Shown here: in pieces, positions 8,915-17,830 of the stretch
Numbering within the stretch: the stretch's first letter is position 1
Layout of the letters: each line of letters starts with the position of its first letter
Source: Neobacillus rhizosphaerae
Lineage (GTDB): Bacteria; Bacillota; Bacilli; Bacillales; Cytobacillaceae
Length of the DNA: 64,000 nt
Assembly (NCBI RefSeq): GCF_937468385.1
Contig: NZ_CALBWS010000003.1
Coordinates: 124,001 to 188,000, forward strand
Direction of reading: 5' to 3'
Notes under the pieces: model-generated
Databases searched by the model: none
Told to the model about the DNA's origin: nothing
What the model saw: the letters and a program-made list of their open reading frames with translations, nothing else
Translations under genes and position numbers: made by a program

Positions 8915-9386
8915 AACCCAGGTGGTGCCAAACACCAATATTGTAGCTTCTTTATAGATTGAAATGCCGTGAGCTGATATAAAAAAATATCGGTACGTAT
9001 TTTTTTATAGTTTAGAATAATCTGATATGAACTCGCAGGTATCTTGAAAATATCTTAGTGTTTAAAAATCCTTCCACGCATGTGATTCTATAAATCCCTT
9101 TTCAACCTTTTTAATTACTATTAAAAACTCCGATTAGTTCTCATTTTGTTATACAACAAATCCTAACTGTACTATATCAATTTGTAAGTTTAATAGATAC
9201 TGATGCTAAAATTATTTCTGATAACCGTAACTTTATAAGCGTTAGTACGCTATTATTATTTCTTAACTTAATAATCTGTTGTAATTGTTTTATTATCCTG
9301 TTACAATTAAAATGCATCATTTTTAGAAAATTCATAAAATTAAATCTCAGTAACATTGAGACCTTTAACTGATGGGAGGAATACTT
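8915..9386 (+). other. Long untranslated leader of the 2-oxoacid oxidoreductase operon
   Basis: About 470 nt lie between the predicted promoter and the first gene, with no credible reading frame. Near the start is a GGTGGTGCC...ACACC element like others in the window, then a weak GATAT/ATATC hairpin with a T run near 8977-9006. I recognise no known riboswitch; the rest is AT-rich. Confidence 0.4.
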
Positions 9387-10397
9387 TTGTCAAAAATGCC
9401 GAAAAGCAATGAATTAGGTTTTTTTGAGATTCGTCTTGAATCGATCGGCGGGTTGGGAGCTAATTTAGCTGGAAAAATGCTTTCTGAGGATGGAGTTGTT
9501 GGAAACGGACTAAACGGAGTCGGTTTTTCATCCTATGGATCAGAGAAAAAAGGCTCCCCTGTAAAAGCGCATATTCGTTTTTGCGATCCCGTTACAAACA
9601 TCAGAGACACCACACCAATTGAACGTCCACATGTAGTAGGCATATTCCATGATGCCCTTTTTAAAACTATTGATTGTACAAGCGGGATTTATCCAGACAG
9701 CACCATCTTAGTGAATTCACAAAAATCCCCTTACGAACTGAAGAATGACTTGAAAATCCCTAGCGGAACAATCGCCATCGTTGATGCAACAGGAATTGCA
9801 TTAGAAGAACAAACAAAAGTCAATACCGCTATGCTGGGAGCGCTTTATCGGATCTTGGACTTCTTAGACCCTGATTCTATGAAACAAACAATTAGCCGGA
9901 CGTTTGAGTCGAAGTATCCACACCTTGTGGAACCCAATATCCGGACGTTTGAACGCGGGTACAATGAAGTAAAATTCAAAACATATTCGTTTGATGATGT
10001 AATCGAACATAAACCATTTTCTAGAGCAGAACCGCTGCTCGGTTATCAAACTCATGCCATTGGCGGTACCATCACAAATCCAGGAAACAGTATATTAAAG
10101 GATTTAAGCATTTCACGTGCCGGAATGCTGCCGCATTTTCATGAACAGAAATGTATTAATTGTGCAGCCTGTGATACCGCGTGCCCAGACTTTTGCTTTG
10201 TTTGGGAAGAACAAGAAGACAAACGGGGCCGACCGCAAATGTTCCTTCAAGGTATTGACTACCAATATTGCAAAGGCTGTTTGAAATGCGTCCATGCTTG
10301 TCCTGTTGATGCATTAACAGGAGAAAGAGAATATAATGACGGCTACGCAGACAAGAATCGTGTGCCACATCTATTTGATTTGGCCATTCAAAATTAA
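9387..10397 (+). CDS. 2-oxoacid:ferredoxin oxidoreductase, fused gamma and ferredoxin (delta) subunits
   Basis: Residues about 10-190 form the gamma domain (IRLESIGGLGANLAGKMLSE, GFSSYGSEKKGSPVKAHIR). Residues about 250-310 hold two 4Fe-4S motifs, CINCAACDTACPDF and CKGCLKCVHACPVDA. The complex decarboxylates a 2-oxoacid, probably pyruvate, to acyl-CoA and passes electrons to ferredoxin-type carriers. The start is taken as the TTG at 9387, behind GGGAGGA; the ATG at 9372 lies upstream of that site. The gene is 18 nt ahead of the catalytic subunit. Substrate choice is inferred, not proven. Confidence 0.87.
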   Translation: MSKMPKSNELGFFEIRLESIGGLGANLAGKMLSEDGVVGNGLNGVGFSSYGSEKKGSPVKAHIRFCDPVTNIRDTTPIERPHVVGIFHDALFKTIDCTSGIYPDSTILVNSQKSPYELKNDLKIPSGTIAIVDATGIALEEQTKVNTAMLGALYRILDFLDPDSMKQTISRTFESKYPHLVEPNIRTFERGYNEVKFKTYSFDDVIEHKPFSRAEPLLGYQTHAIGGTITNPGNSILKDLSISRAGMLPHFHEQKCINCAACDTACPDFCFVWEEQEDKRGRPQMFLQGIDYQYCKGCLKCVHACPVDALTGEREYNDGYADKNRVPHLFDLAIQN

Positions 10398-10415
10398 GGA
10401 AAGGACGGATTCTTC

Positions 10416-12728
10416 ATGTCCATTGATTTAAGCCAAGAAAAGTTAACCATTCCAAATGGAACGGTTGAGCAAAGTGTCGTATTTGAATCCGGCAATGAAA
10501 TGGCTGCCTATGCAGCACACCAAATTAATTATCATGTTATGGGGTATTTTCCGATTTCTCCTTCAACAGAAGTTGCCCAGTTCCTTGATGGGATGAAAGC
10601 CAAAGGCGAGCATGATATCGTGTTGATCCCTGCTGACGGAGAACACGGATCAGCCGGTATCTGCTACGGGGCTTCGACTGGCGGCGGACGTGTTTTTAAC
10701 GCTACAAGTGCAAATGGGTTTCTCTATATGCTAGAGCAGTTGCCTGTTCAATCGGGAACTCGATTTCCAATGGTGTTAAATTTGGTCAACCGCTCCGTAT
10801 CCGGACCATTAAATATTCATGGAGATCACTCCGATTTATATTTCGCGTTAAATACCGGATGGCCGATCCTAATGGCCCGTGATCCGCAAATCGTCTATGA
10901 TATGAACATTATCGCGATTAAACTAGCGGAAGATCCTGAAGTCCGACTACCCGTCATCGTCTCATTCGACGGTTATTTCACCTCCCATCAAAAGAGACGG
11001 GTCGATGTGATGAAAAATAAAGAAGATGTACAGAAGTTTATCGGCGAGCCAAATGCGAACTTCCCTCATGCATTAGATCGCGAGAATCCAGTCACAATAG
11101 GTCCTTATATGAATGAACCCGACTACATTAATAACTGTTATCAACAATCGGAAGCCATGTATAAAGCAGAGCAGGTCTTCGAAAAAATTTCGAAAGAATA
11201 TGCCGAATTAACCGGGCGTGAATATCCTATTCTTGATTTATATCGCATGGATGATGCAGACGTGGCAGTGTTTATGTTGAATTCGGCCGCCGAGGTTTGC
11301 AAGGATGTAGCCGACCGGCTCCGCATACAGGGGATAAAAGCCGGTGTCATCTCTCCAAATATGATTCGTCCCTTCCCGCAAAAACAATTAGTTGAAAGTT
11401 TGAGAAATGTAAAAGCGGTTACAGTTGGAGACCGTGCCGACTCATACGGAGCACATGGTGGAAACATGGCACTAGAATTAAAAGCGGCTTTGCAAACAGC
11501 GGGAAATGTTAGTACAAAGGTAATTAACCGAATCTACGGATTGGGCGGCAAAGATTTTTATGCTGATGACGCAGAACACTTTTTCCAATTAGCACAAGAA
11601 GCGGCTGAAAAAAGCTGTGTTGAAAAGCCATTTGACTACTTCGGGCATAATCCCGGCAACTCGAAATTTGCGTCAAAACGCGTCTTGAACCCAATGAAAA
11701 AAGAAGACTTGAACACTGGTTTAATCACCGTCACGCCTGATGAAAATACTGGTGAACTAAAGGTTAAAATCCCTCCACTAAGGAGTTTAACGAAAAAACC
11801 AAAACGGTTAGCTTCTGGACACGGGGCATGCCCAGGGTGCGGAATCTTCTCAGGACTAGAGCTGTTCTTTAAAGGAATTGAAGGAGACATTGTTGCTTTA
11901 TTCCATACCGGATGTGCCATGGTTGTGACAACTGGCTTTCCATACAGTGCACATAAAGCGACTTACATCCACAATCTCTTTCAAAATGGCTCGGCAACGT
12001 TATCAGGACTTGTGGAAATGTTTCATGAAAGAAAACGGCGTGGTGAATTAACTGACTTAGGACTGAGCGATGATTTTACCTTTGTTATGGTTACGGGTGA
12101 CGGTGGCATGGATATTGGCATGGGTCCTGCCATCGGAACCGCATTAAGGAACCATAAAATGATCATCCTTGAATATGATAACGAAGGCTACATGAATACG
12201 GGTAGCCAGCTCTCCTATTCGACACCAATGGGACATATGACAAGCACCTCAAATGTTGGCTCCTTCCAAAATGGAAAACCGTTTCATCACAAGGATACGG
12301 CGCAAATCATGGCTGCTACTCATATTCCTTATGTATTTACAGGAACAGAAGCGTTTGACAGGGATCTATTAAAAAAGGCAGCTAAGGCCCAGTGGTATGC
12401 TAAAAATGAAGGCTTGGTTTACGGTAAAATTTTGATTACTTGTCCATTGAACTGGAAATCGAAGGATGAATTAGGTCAAACGATTGTAGAGGCTGCTGTC
12501 AACTCCTGCTTCTTCCCGCTTTATGAGGTGGAACGTGGACTCACGACAGTTACCTATGATCCTGAGAATAAAAACAAACGGATCGCGGTATCAGAGTGGC
12601 TGAAGCTAATGGGGAAAACGAAACATTTACTAAAAGAAAACAGCAAAGACATGCTTAAAATGTTTGATGATGAGGTAGAGCGCCGTTGGATTAGGCTCAA
12701 AGCAAAGCACGAAAGCCCTTACCTATAG
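10416..12728 (+). CDS. 2-oxoacid:ferredoxin oxidoreductase, fused alpha and beta subunits
   Basis: A 770-residue fusion. Residues about 20-400 are the alpha half (GYFPISPSTEVAQFLDGM, PADGEHGSAGICYGASTGGG). Residues about 475-740 are the thiamine-diphosphate beta half, with cluster cysteines in HGACPGCG and HTGCAM and the ThDP motif GDGGMDIGMG ending in YDNEGYMNTG. With the preceding gene it makes a complete oxygen-sensitive enzyme encoded by only two genes. Next to Rex-linked adhE, it points to fermentative or microaerobic conversion of pyruvate to acetyl-CoA and ethanol. AAAGGACGG precedes the ATG. Confidence 0.9.
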   Translation: MSIDLSQEKLTIPNGTVEQSVVFESGNEMAAYAAHQINYHVMGYFPISPSTEVAQFLDGMKAKGEHDIVLIPADGEHGSAGICYGASTGGGRVFNATSANGFLYMLEQLPVQSGTRFPMVLNLVNRSVSGPLNIHGDHSDLYFALNTGWPILMARDPQIVYDMNIIAIKLAEDPEVRLPVIVSFDGYFTSHQKRRVDVMKNKEDVQKFIGEPNANFPHALDRENPVTIGPYMNEPDYINNCYQQSEAMYKAEQVFEKISKEYAELTGREYPILDLYRMDDADVAVFMLNSAAEVCKDVADRLRIQGIKAGVISPNMIRPFPQKQLVESLRNVKAVTVGDRADSYGAHGGNMALELKAALQTAGNVSTKVINRIYGLGGKDFYADDAEHFFQLAQEAAEKSCVEKPFDYFGHNPGNSKFASKRVLNPMKKEDLNTGLITVTPDENTGELKVKIPPLRSLTKKPKRLASGHGACPGCGIFSGLELFFKGIEGDIVALFHTGCAMVVTTGFPYSAHKATYIHNLFQNGSATLSGLVEMFHERKRRGELTDLGLSDDFTFVMVTGDGGMDIGMGPAIGTALRNHKMIILEYDNEGYMNTGSQLSYSTPMGHMTSTSNVGSFQNGKPFHHKDTAQIMAATHIPYVFTGTEAFDRDLLKKAAKAQWYAKNEGLVYGKILITCPLNWKSKDELGQTIVEAAVNSCFFPLYEVERGLTTVTYDPENKNKRIAVSEWLKLMGKTKHLLKENSKDMLKMFDDEVERRWIRLKAKHESPYL

Positions 12729-12834
12729 AGGTAAAAATAACATTATCTATGAACCCTTTAACTACACAAAAAGGGGAAATAAATCGAGTAAAAAAAGAGT
12801 ACTAACAAATTTATATCTTACACAATAACAGATG

Positions 12835-12864
12835 AAAGGCATTGGTACCGATCCAATGCCTTTT
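12835..12864 (+). terminator. Terminator after the oxidoreductase operon
   Basis: AAAGGCATTGG (12835-12845) pairs with CCAATGCCTTTT (12853-12864) around a 7-nt loop and ends in T4. The symmetric arms could also work on the minus strand. Confidence 0.85.
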
Positions 12865-12881
12865 GCATTTCCAATAGTTCA

Positions 12882-13016
12882 TCAGCAAAGGTATCCTGTT
12901 TCATCCCCCCATGTTTTTATCAAATGGTAATAAGCAAGCTTGATCTCCTCTTCATATTGTTGAATTTGAGTGGAGTCAATTTTATATAAATTAATGATTG
13001 TGGCAGCATCATGTTA
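12882..13016 (-). pseudogene. Remnant reading frame of unknown origin
   Basis: About 43 sense codons on the minus strand read plausibly as protein (TIINLYKIDSTQIQQYEEEI, then KTWGDETG) but have a stop directly upstream and no start or ribosome site. Probably the tail of a lost gene; family unknown. Confidence 0.3.
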
Positions 13017-13077
13017 GGAAAAGAGTACAGAAGGTACTATACTTATAGTTATGAAAATCAAAAAGGAGGAGTATAGT

Positions 13078-13905
13078 TTGAAAAGCTTACATGATACAAC
13101 CACTTTACATAATGGAGTCAAAATGCCTTGGTTTGGACTTGGCGTTTATAAAGTTCAGGAAGGTGAAGAGGCGCTTCAATCCGTTAAATCTGCAATTAAA
13201 GCTGGTTATAGAAGCATTGATACCGCAGCCCTTTATGAAAATGAAGATAGTGTTGGGCAGGCCATTAAAGAATCCGGGGTTCCCCGTGAAGAACTATTCA
13301 TTACAACAAAAGTATGGAATTCGGATCAGCGAAATGATTCAGTATTAGAAGCCTTTGAAACGAGCTTAGTAAAGCTTGGGCTTGATTACGTCGATTTATA
13401 TTTAGTCCACTGGCCCGTAAAAGGAAAGTATAAACAAACATGGAAGGTTCTCGAAAAACTATATAAAGATGGCCGCATTCGGGCAATTGGTGTTAGTAAT
13501 TTTAATATCAACCATCTAGAGGACCTAATGTCAGTGGCAGAGATTAAACCAATGGTCAATCAGGTTGAATTACATCCCCTTTTAGCTCAGTCTGAACTTC
13601 GCAATTTTTGCAAGAAACAGGAAATCCAAATTGAAGCTTGGGCTCCACTTGGGCAAGGCAGGCTCCTTGAACATCCTGTTTTAAAAGAAATTGCCGCTAG
13701 TCACAATAAATCAACAGCCCAAGTCATTTTGCGCTGGGATCTGCAAAATGAAATTGTCACCATCCCAAAATCGGTTAAGGAAAGCCGTATTATTGAAAAT
13801 GCGAATATCTTTGATTTTGTCCTTAGAGAAAGCGATATGGAGAAAATAAATGCACTGAACGAAAACAATCGATACGGAGCAGATCCGGACAATTTTAATT
13901 TTTAA
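13078..13905 (+). CDS. Aldo/keto reductase, YvgN/YtbE type
   Basis: A 275-residue TIM-barrel NADPH-dependent carbonyl reductase. Visible are the start LHNGVKMPWFGLGVYKV, catalytic D and Y in GYRSIDTAALYENE, K in TTKVWN, H in YLVHWP, and the cofactor signature IPKSVKESRIIENA. The closest known type is B. subtilis YvgN, which reduces methylglyoxal and other aldehydes. The start is the TTG at 13078 directly behind AAGGAGGAG; the in-frame ATG at 13051 lies upstream of that site. It is a single-gene unit closed by the terminator at 13947-13983. Confidence 0.92.
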   Translation: MKSLHDTTTLHNGVKMPWFGLGVYKVQEGEEALQSVKSAIKAGYRSIDTAALYENEDSVGQAIKESGVPREELFITTKVWNSDQRNDSVLEAFETSLVKLGLDYVDLYLVHWPVKGKYKQTWKVLEKLYKDGRIRAIGVSNFNINHLEDLMSVAEIKPMVNQVELHPLLAQSELRNFCKKQEIQIEAWAPLGQGRLLEHPVLKEIAASHNKSTAQVILRWDLQNEIVTIPKSVKESRIIENANIFDFVLRESDMEKINALNENNRYGADPDNFNF

Positions 13906-13946
13906 AATATGCTGGTTTGGCAAATACTGTTGCTTTTCTTACTAAA

Positions 13947-13983
13947 TTCCCCAATACCTTTGATTAGGATGGGGATTTTTTTC
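13947..13983 (+). terminator. Terminator of the aldo/keto reductase gene
   Basis: TCCCCA (13948-13953) pairs with TGGGGA (13970-13975) with an inner CCT/AGG pairing, followed by seven or more T. Confidence 0.85.
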
Positions 13984-14002
13984 CTCTCTTTTTTCGGTGT
14001 AA

Positions 14003-14440
14003 GCCTACGTAGAACCCTTCCATCGGCTTTGGCTCTCTTTTTTCGGGAGAATGCCTACGTAGAACCCTTCTACATCGACTTTTGCTTTCTTTTTTCGGGA
14101 GAATGCCTACGTAGAACCTTTCTACATCGACTTTTGCTCTTTTTTTTAGGGAGAATGCCTACGTAGAACCCTTCTACATCGACTTTTCCTCTTTTTTTTA
14201 GGGAGAATGCCTACGTAGAACCTTTCTATATCGGCTTTTGCTCTCTTTTTTCAGGAGAGTGCCTACGTAGAATCTTTCTACATCGACTTTCCTCTCTTTT
14301 TTCGGAGGAATGCCTACGTAGAACCCTTCTACATCGACTTTTCCTCTCATTTTTCGGTGTAAGCTTACGTAGGACCCTTCTACTTCGGCTTTTGCTCTCT
14401 TTATTCGGGAGAATGCCTACGTAGAACCCTTCTACCTCAG
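14003..14440. repeat. 52-bp tandem repeat array, nine units
   Basis: GC[C/T]TACGTAG recurs at 14003, 14053, 14105, 14157, 14209, 14261, 14312, 14363 and 14415, a period of 50-52 bp. Most units hold the small inverted repeat GTAGAA-CC[C/T]-TTCTAC followed by a pyrimidine-rich tract and CGGGAGAAT. Copies differ by a few substitutions, showing ageing. The open frames across it are by-products of the repeat. It lies downstream of a terminator, between two unrelated genes; no function is known to me. Confidence 0.9.
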
Positions 14441-14628
14441 CGAATTTTATGATATATCAGCGAATCGAAGAGTAATTGTCAAATTGTCCTTAAATTTCAA
14501 TAAAAACAACATTCTATAAAAAAAGAGACTTAACATAAAATGGTAACAGATTCAGTTAGAAGGTGGAAAATCTAATTTGACAATATTTTGACATTAAAAT
14601 TGGCAGGTATTAGGAACAAATAAAATAA

Positions 14629-14657
14629 GAAAAAGGATGTCATTTGACATCCTTTTT
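14629..14657. terminator. Bidirectional terminator
   Basis: A perfect 13-bp stem (AAAAAGGATGTCA / TGACATCCTTTTT) with a 2-nt loop, directly after the stop of the minus-strand gene at 14664. Confidence 0.88.
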
Positions 14658-14663
14658 AGCTTA

Positions 14664-15122
14664 TTATCGGCTATTTCTTTTTTTAAAGAACAAATAAATG
14701 ATGCCAAACAACAAAATTACTCCAACAATATATTGTAATAAATTATTCCAATTATATTCGCTGTCACCTTGTTCACCGCTACCAGCATATTTACCGTCAT
14801 AGTTAGCTTTTATAAATGATTTTTCGCTTTCCTTAACTGCAATTGCATCATTTATGTTAACACCTTTGATTGCATAGTATTCAGTGCCTTTGGGAAATTT
14901 ATTTGAAAAATTACCACTATAAGTACCTTCGTTGTCTGAATACTTAGTAACCTCACCTATCTTCTTATCGATTTCTTTGGTTTCAATATGAGTTTCCGAA
15001 ACAATATAAGTGTTACCATCATAGACAACAAAAGCATATGCCCATTTCGCATAAGTTGTACTAATAAGGAAAATAAACCCGAGTATGAAGACGAAAAACA
15101 GACTTATTATGTTTCGCAACAC
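14664..15122 (-). CDS. Membrane-anchored extracytoplasmic protein of unknown function
   Basis: 152 residues. An N-terminal hydrophobic segment (about 4-24, NIISLFFVFILGFIFLIS) ends near TYAKWA, like a signal peptide. Residues 25-125 are a hydrophilic outer domain opening AYAFVVYDGNTYIVSE. Residues 128-146 form a second membrane segment followed by KKRNSR, so the tail stays inside. The start is the GTG at 15122 behind AAAGGAGGG. I do not recognise a characterised family; the WAYAFVVYDGNTYIV opening recalls small secreted Bacillus proteins of unknown role. It is a single-gene unit. Confidence 0.75.
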   Translation of the reverse strand: MLRNIISLFFVFILGFIFLISTTYAKWAYAFVVYDGNTYIVSETHIETKEIDKKIGEVTKYSDNEGTYSGNFSNKFPKGTEYYAIKGVNINDAIAVKESEKSFIKANYDGKYAGSGEQGDSEYNWNNLLQYIVGVILLFGIIYLFFKKRNSR

Positions 15123-15570
15123 TATCCCTCCTTTAAAAATTAGACGATTTCATACTATTATCTTTACATCTTTTAATCTATACTGGACATTTTTTAAACC
15201 ATATCAAGTTCTTTTTAAAGTTTCTTTACTATTTATTTCAATTTAAACAATGCAGCATCTTAATTTCTCATGAAGAAAATAAAACAGTTTATCAAAACTC
15301 CTGAGGGAGTATAGGATGTTTACTCATTATAGACATTTAGTTTTGTATTGCTTGAGGATTTTCCGATTTTTTCCTTTCATATTACTTGAATTTTATTTAT
15401 ATTATGGTAATATTATAAATAAAATTATAATATTCAGTATATTCTTAATAGTTGATTCCGTTGTGTTCCTTTGCCTTCCATAACTTGTGTTGTTCAATAT
15501 CCCTTCTTATTTAAATTATTTTCTGTCACTGTCACGAAAAATTAAGAAATGATGAAATGGAGTGAATCAA
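15123..15570. other. AT-rich intergenic stretch with one dyad
   Basis: No gene seen. The one structured element is an AT-only inverted repeat, AATATTATAA / TTATAATATT at 15409-15434 with a 6-nt gap, of unknown role. Confidence 0.5.
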
Positions 15571-15891
15571 ATGTATAATTCACAAAGTGGTTCTTACGAA
15601 GTTGTAAACACTAATGTTTGTCATAATTGCGGTGGATTAACCATTAAAAATGAAGAACTTTCTTCAGACAAGAAGCTGGGAATTGCCTATCCTATGTTTG
15701 GTTGGCTATTCTTCTTTATTTCCCTTCTTTTTATTCCACTTCTGTTTGGGGCTGGAGCATTAATCATGGGGTTTTTGACTTATCATGATAGAAATAAAAT
15801 CCACGGTGCAATATTATTGTTTTTTGCAGCTGCAGGTTTAATCATAGGTTCAATTTTCAGTTTTATGGTTTCAGGAACTTTGTTTATTTAG
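15571..15891 (+). CDS. Small membrane protein with N-terminal half zinc ribbon
   Basis: 106 residues from the ATG at 15571, chosen because GGAG lies 8 nt upstream (an in-frame GTG is at 15562). Residues about 16-21 hold a CHNCGG knuckle with no second CxxC, so a complete zinc ribbon would require dimerisation. Two long hydrophobic helices follow (about 42-67 and 76-104). No known function; the gene stands alone and is followed by a terminator. Confidence 0.65.
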   Translation: MYNSQSGSYEVVNTNVCHNCGGLTIKNEELSSDKKLGIAYPMFGWLFFFISLLFIPLLFGAGALIMGFLTYHDRNKIHGAILLFFAAAGLIIGSIFSFMVSGTLFI

Positions 15892-15969
15892 TGCAAATAA
15901 ATTAAATAAATTAAATATCATATCATTATTGGTTTTTAAATTTAATTAAAATTGTAACTACTGTATTAA

Positions 15970-16000
15970 TGCGGGGTGCCTGTACACCCCGTATTTTCTT
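15970..16000 (+). terminator. Terminator of the zinc-ribbon membrane protein gene
   Basis: TGCGGGGTG pairs with CACCCCGTA around a CCTGTA loop, followed by TTTTCTT. Confidence 0.8.
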
Positions 16001-16242
16001 GTTCCATATAATGTTTACCCGGTATTTAATTAAAAGAACACTTAGACGAGATTTTCTATACTCGAATGAAATTCTTTTTTATTATTACCTTTATTATTCG
16101 AACAATAGACTTTTGAATCATATGATTTTTAAAACGATAAGTGTGTAAAGCACAGTTTTCCTTATTAGAAGCACTATTATTTGAATAGGGGTTTTTTACC
16201 TGATGCATACTTCATTTCAAAGTTTGGAAAAAAGCGTCAAAT

Positions 16243-16746
16243 TCATTTAGTATTCTCTTTTTTCCAATAGTCATAAATAAATTCTTTGAACATTTCATTC
16301 AAAGCTTTCCTTTTTTGATTTTTCAGCCAATCGACCTGGTCGATTGGCAGTTTTAATTTTAACCTAACTTCTTCATTAGGCATTTCCACTTTTCTTATTT
16401 CATCTAATGTGATGCCTTCTTCTATATTCGGAAACCATGAATCATTTTCGTTCACCCTATCGAAATCTTCATACTCTTGAGTGTCTTCAAGCTCACATAA
16501 TAAATTTAGCTGTGGCAATCCACCTTGCAAGATTTTTACATTCATAATGGAATTGATGATTCTACCATCTTCTAATTCTATTTCAACAATGAGGTTATCT
16601 TCCTTTTTATATTTTTTCACCACAACCTCACTGACAATCATATCCAATTCTAAAGTGAATCCCGAATTTGATTCAAAGATATAGATCGCGTTTTTAAATA
16701 CATGGATACTCTCACCATCAAATTTCACTGATTTTACAACTACCAT
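16243..16746 (-). CDS. Hypothetical soluble protein
   Basis: 167 residues from the ATG at 16746, placed by the upstream GGGGGAA. The N-terminal two thirds look like beta structure with many acidic residues (KFDGESIHVFKNAIYIFES). The C-terminal 40 residues (LKLPIDQVDWLKNQKRKALN, then EMFKEFIYDYWKKE) are helical and basic-aromatic. No signal peptide or membrane segment. I do not recognise it. It lies in a region with decayed genes on both sides but is itself intact. Confidence 0.6.
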   Translation of the reverse strand: MVVVKSVKFDGESIHVFKNAIYIFESNSGFTLELDMIVSEVVVKKYKKEDNLIVEIELEDGRIINSIMNVKILQGGLPQLNLLCELEDTQEYEDFDRVNENDSWFPNIEEGITLDEIRKVEMPNEEVRLKLKLPIDQVDWLKNQKRKALNEMFKEFIYDYWKKENTK

Positions 16747-16920
16747 ATACCGTTCCCCCATAAAGTTGTTTCATCTATTCGCTTACAGACAGTTAATGGA
16801 TATAGGGCCGATCCCTTTATGAGTTTTCGACAGATTGACCCCTTTTTGTATAAAAATCACATTTTTCCTATCATTATATAACCAAATCCCATCTTTCTTC
16901 TATAAAAATATATAAAACTA

Positions 16921-17212
16921 TTTAAGCTGTTGTTTAATATTCGATGGTAAATCGGCTATTTTAACAATTGTAACCCACAAATCGCAAACTATTTTTGAAA
17001 CACGATTTCCTATAACTACAGTAGGACTGATTCCACCTCCTAAATCCGGGGTAAGCCTACCGTTTTCTTCCAAGATTTTTTCTATGGCAACAAGTATTTT
17101 CTTCCAATATCTTCATATTCAGATAGTCAAATATTTGGCTGACTGACCAAATAGCAGCAAGTGGATTTGCTATCCCTTTTCCCGCTATGTCCGGTGCTGA
17201 ACCATTTTATTA
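16921..17212 (-). pseudogene. Decayed 3' end of an isopropylmalate/tartrate-dehydrogenase-type gene
   Basis: On the minus strand one frame reads [20 protein letters not shown] and continues VSQIFDYLN, the conserved C-terminal NAD-binding region of the LeuB/tartrate dehydrogenase family. After about 17065-17100 the family continuation appears in another frame ([20 protein letters not shown]), so a frameshift has occurred. The catalytic first two thirds of the gene are absent. The stop is at about 16922. Confidence 0.75.
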
Positions 17213-17249
17213 ACAGACCCTCATCTATGAAACAAATATGTAATCTCAA

Positions 17250-17423
17250 TTAGTAACAATTAGTATTATTGATTTCAGTCTCTGCTTCAATCATCCTGCC
17301 AAATCGGTAACCTTCAATAAGAACATGTCGTTCGTGGTCACTTAATCGACGCTCCCATTTGGTTTCTAAATATAAAATGACTTCGTTATAGTAAATTTCC
17401 GGATAATCAAAAGGTTTATTCAT
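17250..17423 (-). CDS. Short conserved-looking Bacillus protein
   Basis: A 57-residue protein (MNKPFDYPEIYYNEVILYLE ... RRLSDHERHVLIEGYRFGRM) with GGAGGAG nine bases before its ATG. It is charged, without a membrane segment, and reads as a small helical protein. Similar short Bacillus proteins of unknown role are known to me, but I cannot name a function. It is intact although it lies directly upstream of a pseudogene. Confidence 0.65.
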   Translation of the reverse strand: MNKPFDYPEIYYNEVILYLETKWERRLSDHERHVLIEGYRFGRMIEAETEINNTNCY

Positions 17424-17514
17424 AAGTATGTCTCCTCCTTATCATAATCACCCCTACCTTAAAAGTCTTGTCCAAACTATCCAATTTTAAAAAAGAACAT
17501 GTTAAAAACATTTT

Positions 17515-17830
17515 CTAGTTGTGGCCCAGAAGGGATGATCAATAATGAATCTGAGGAAGAAACAATATTATTAGGGTAGATTTAAAAATTGTCGAAAATA
17601 TCGTAAAGAAAAAAGGACAACATTTTCAAGTAGCACCTATTTTATTTGCTTCATCATCAAAATGTGTTCCTTCAGAACCCATCCACGACATCATTGTCCT
17701 GGGCTATTGGCTCTCTACATGTAATAATAATTCTTATTGGCAATAATCTTAAAAATCCAAAACGGAGTGGTACCCGTACAGGCACTGGACCTTATGGAAC
17801 TATTCTAGGAATTTTGAATGTTTCCTCTTC
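17515..17830 (+). pseudogene. Probable eroded gene fragment
   Basis: Two plus-strand frames carry protein-like text in series: RVDLKIVENIVKKKGQHFQV then APILFASSSKCVPSEP, and, shifted, SLSWAIGSLHVIIILIGNNL. No start or ribosome site exists and stops interrupt both. It looks like a frameshifted remnant of a protein with one hydrophobic helix; family not recognised. Confidence 0.35.

Noticed and set aside
13909..14166. Open frame of 85 codons across the first repeat units
   Set aside because: It is generated by the 52-bp period, has biased low-complexity translation (RRTLPS, LLLFFLG) and no ribosome-binding site.
14003..14440. CRISPR array
   Set aside because: Units are contiguous and similar along their full length, with no unique spacers, and no cas gene is present.
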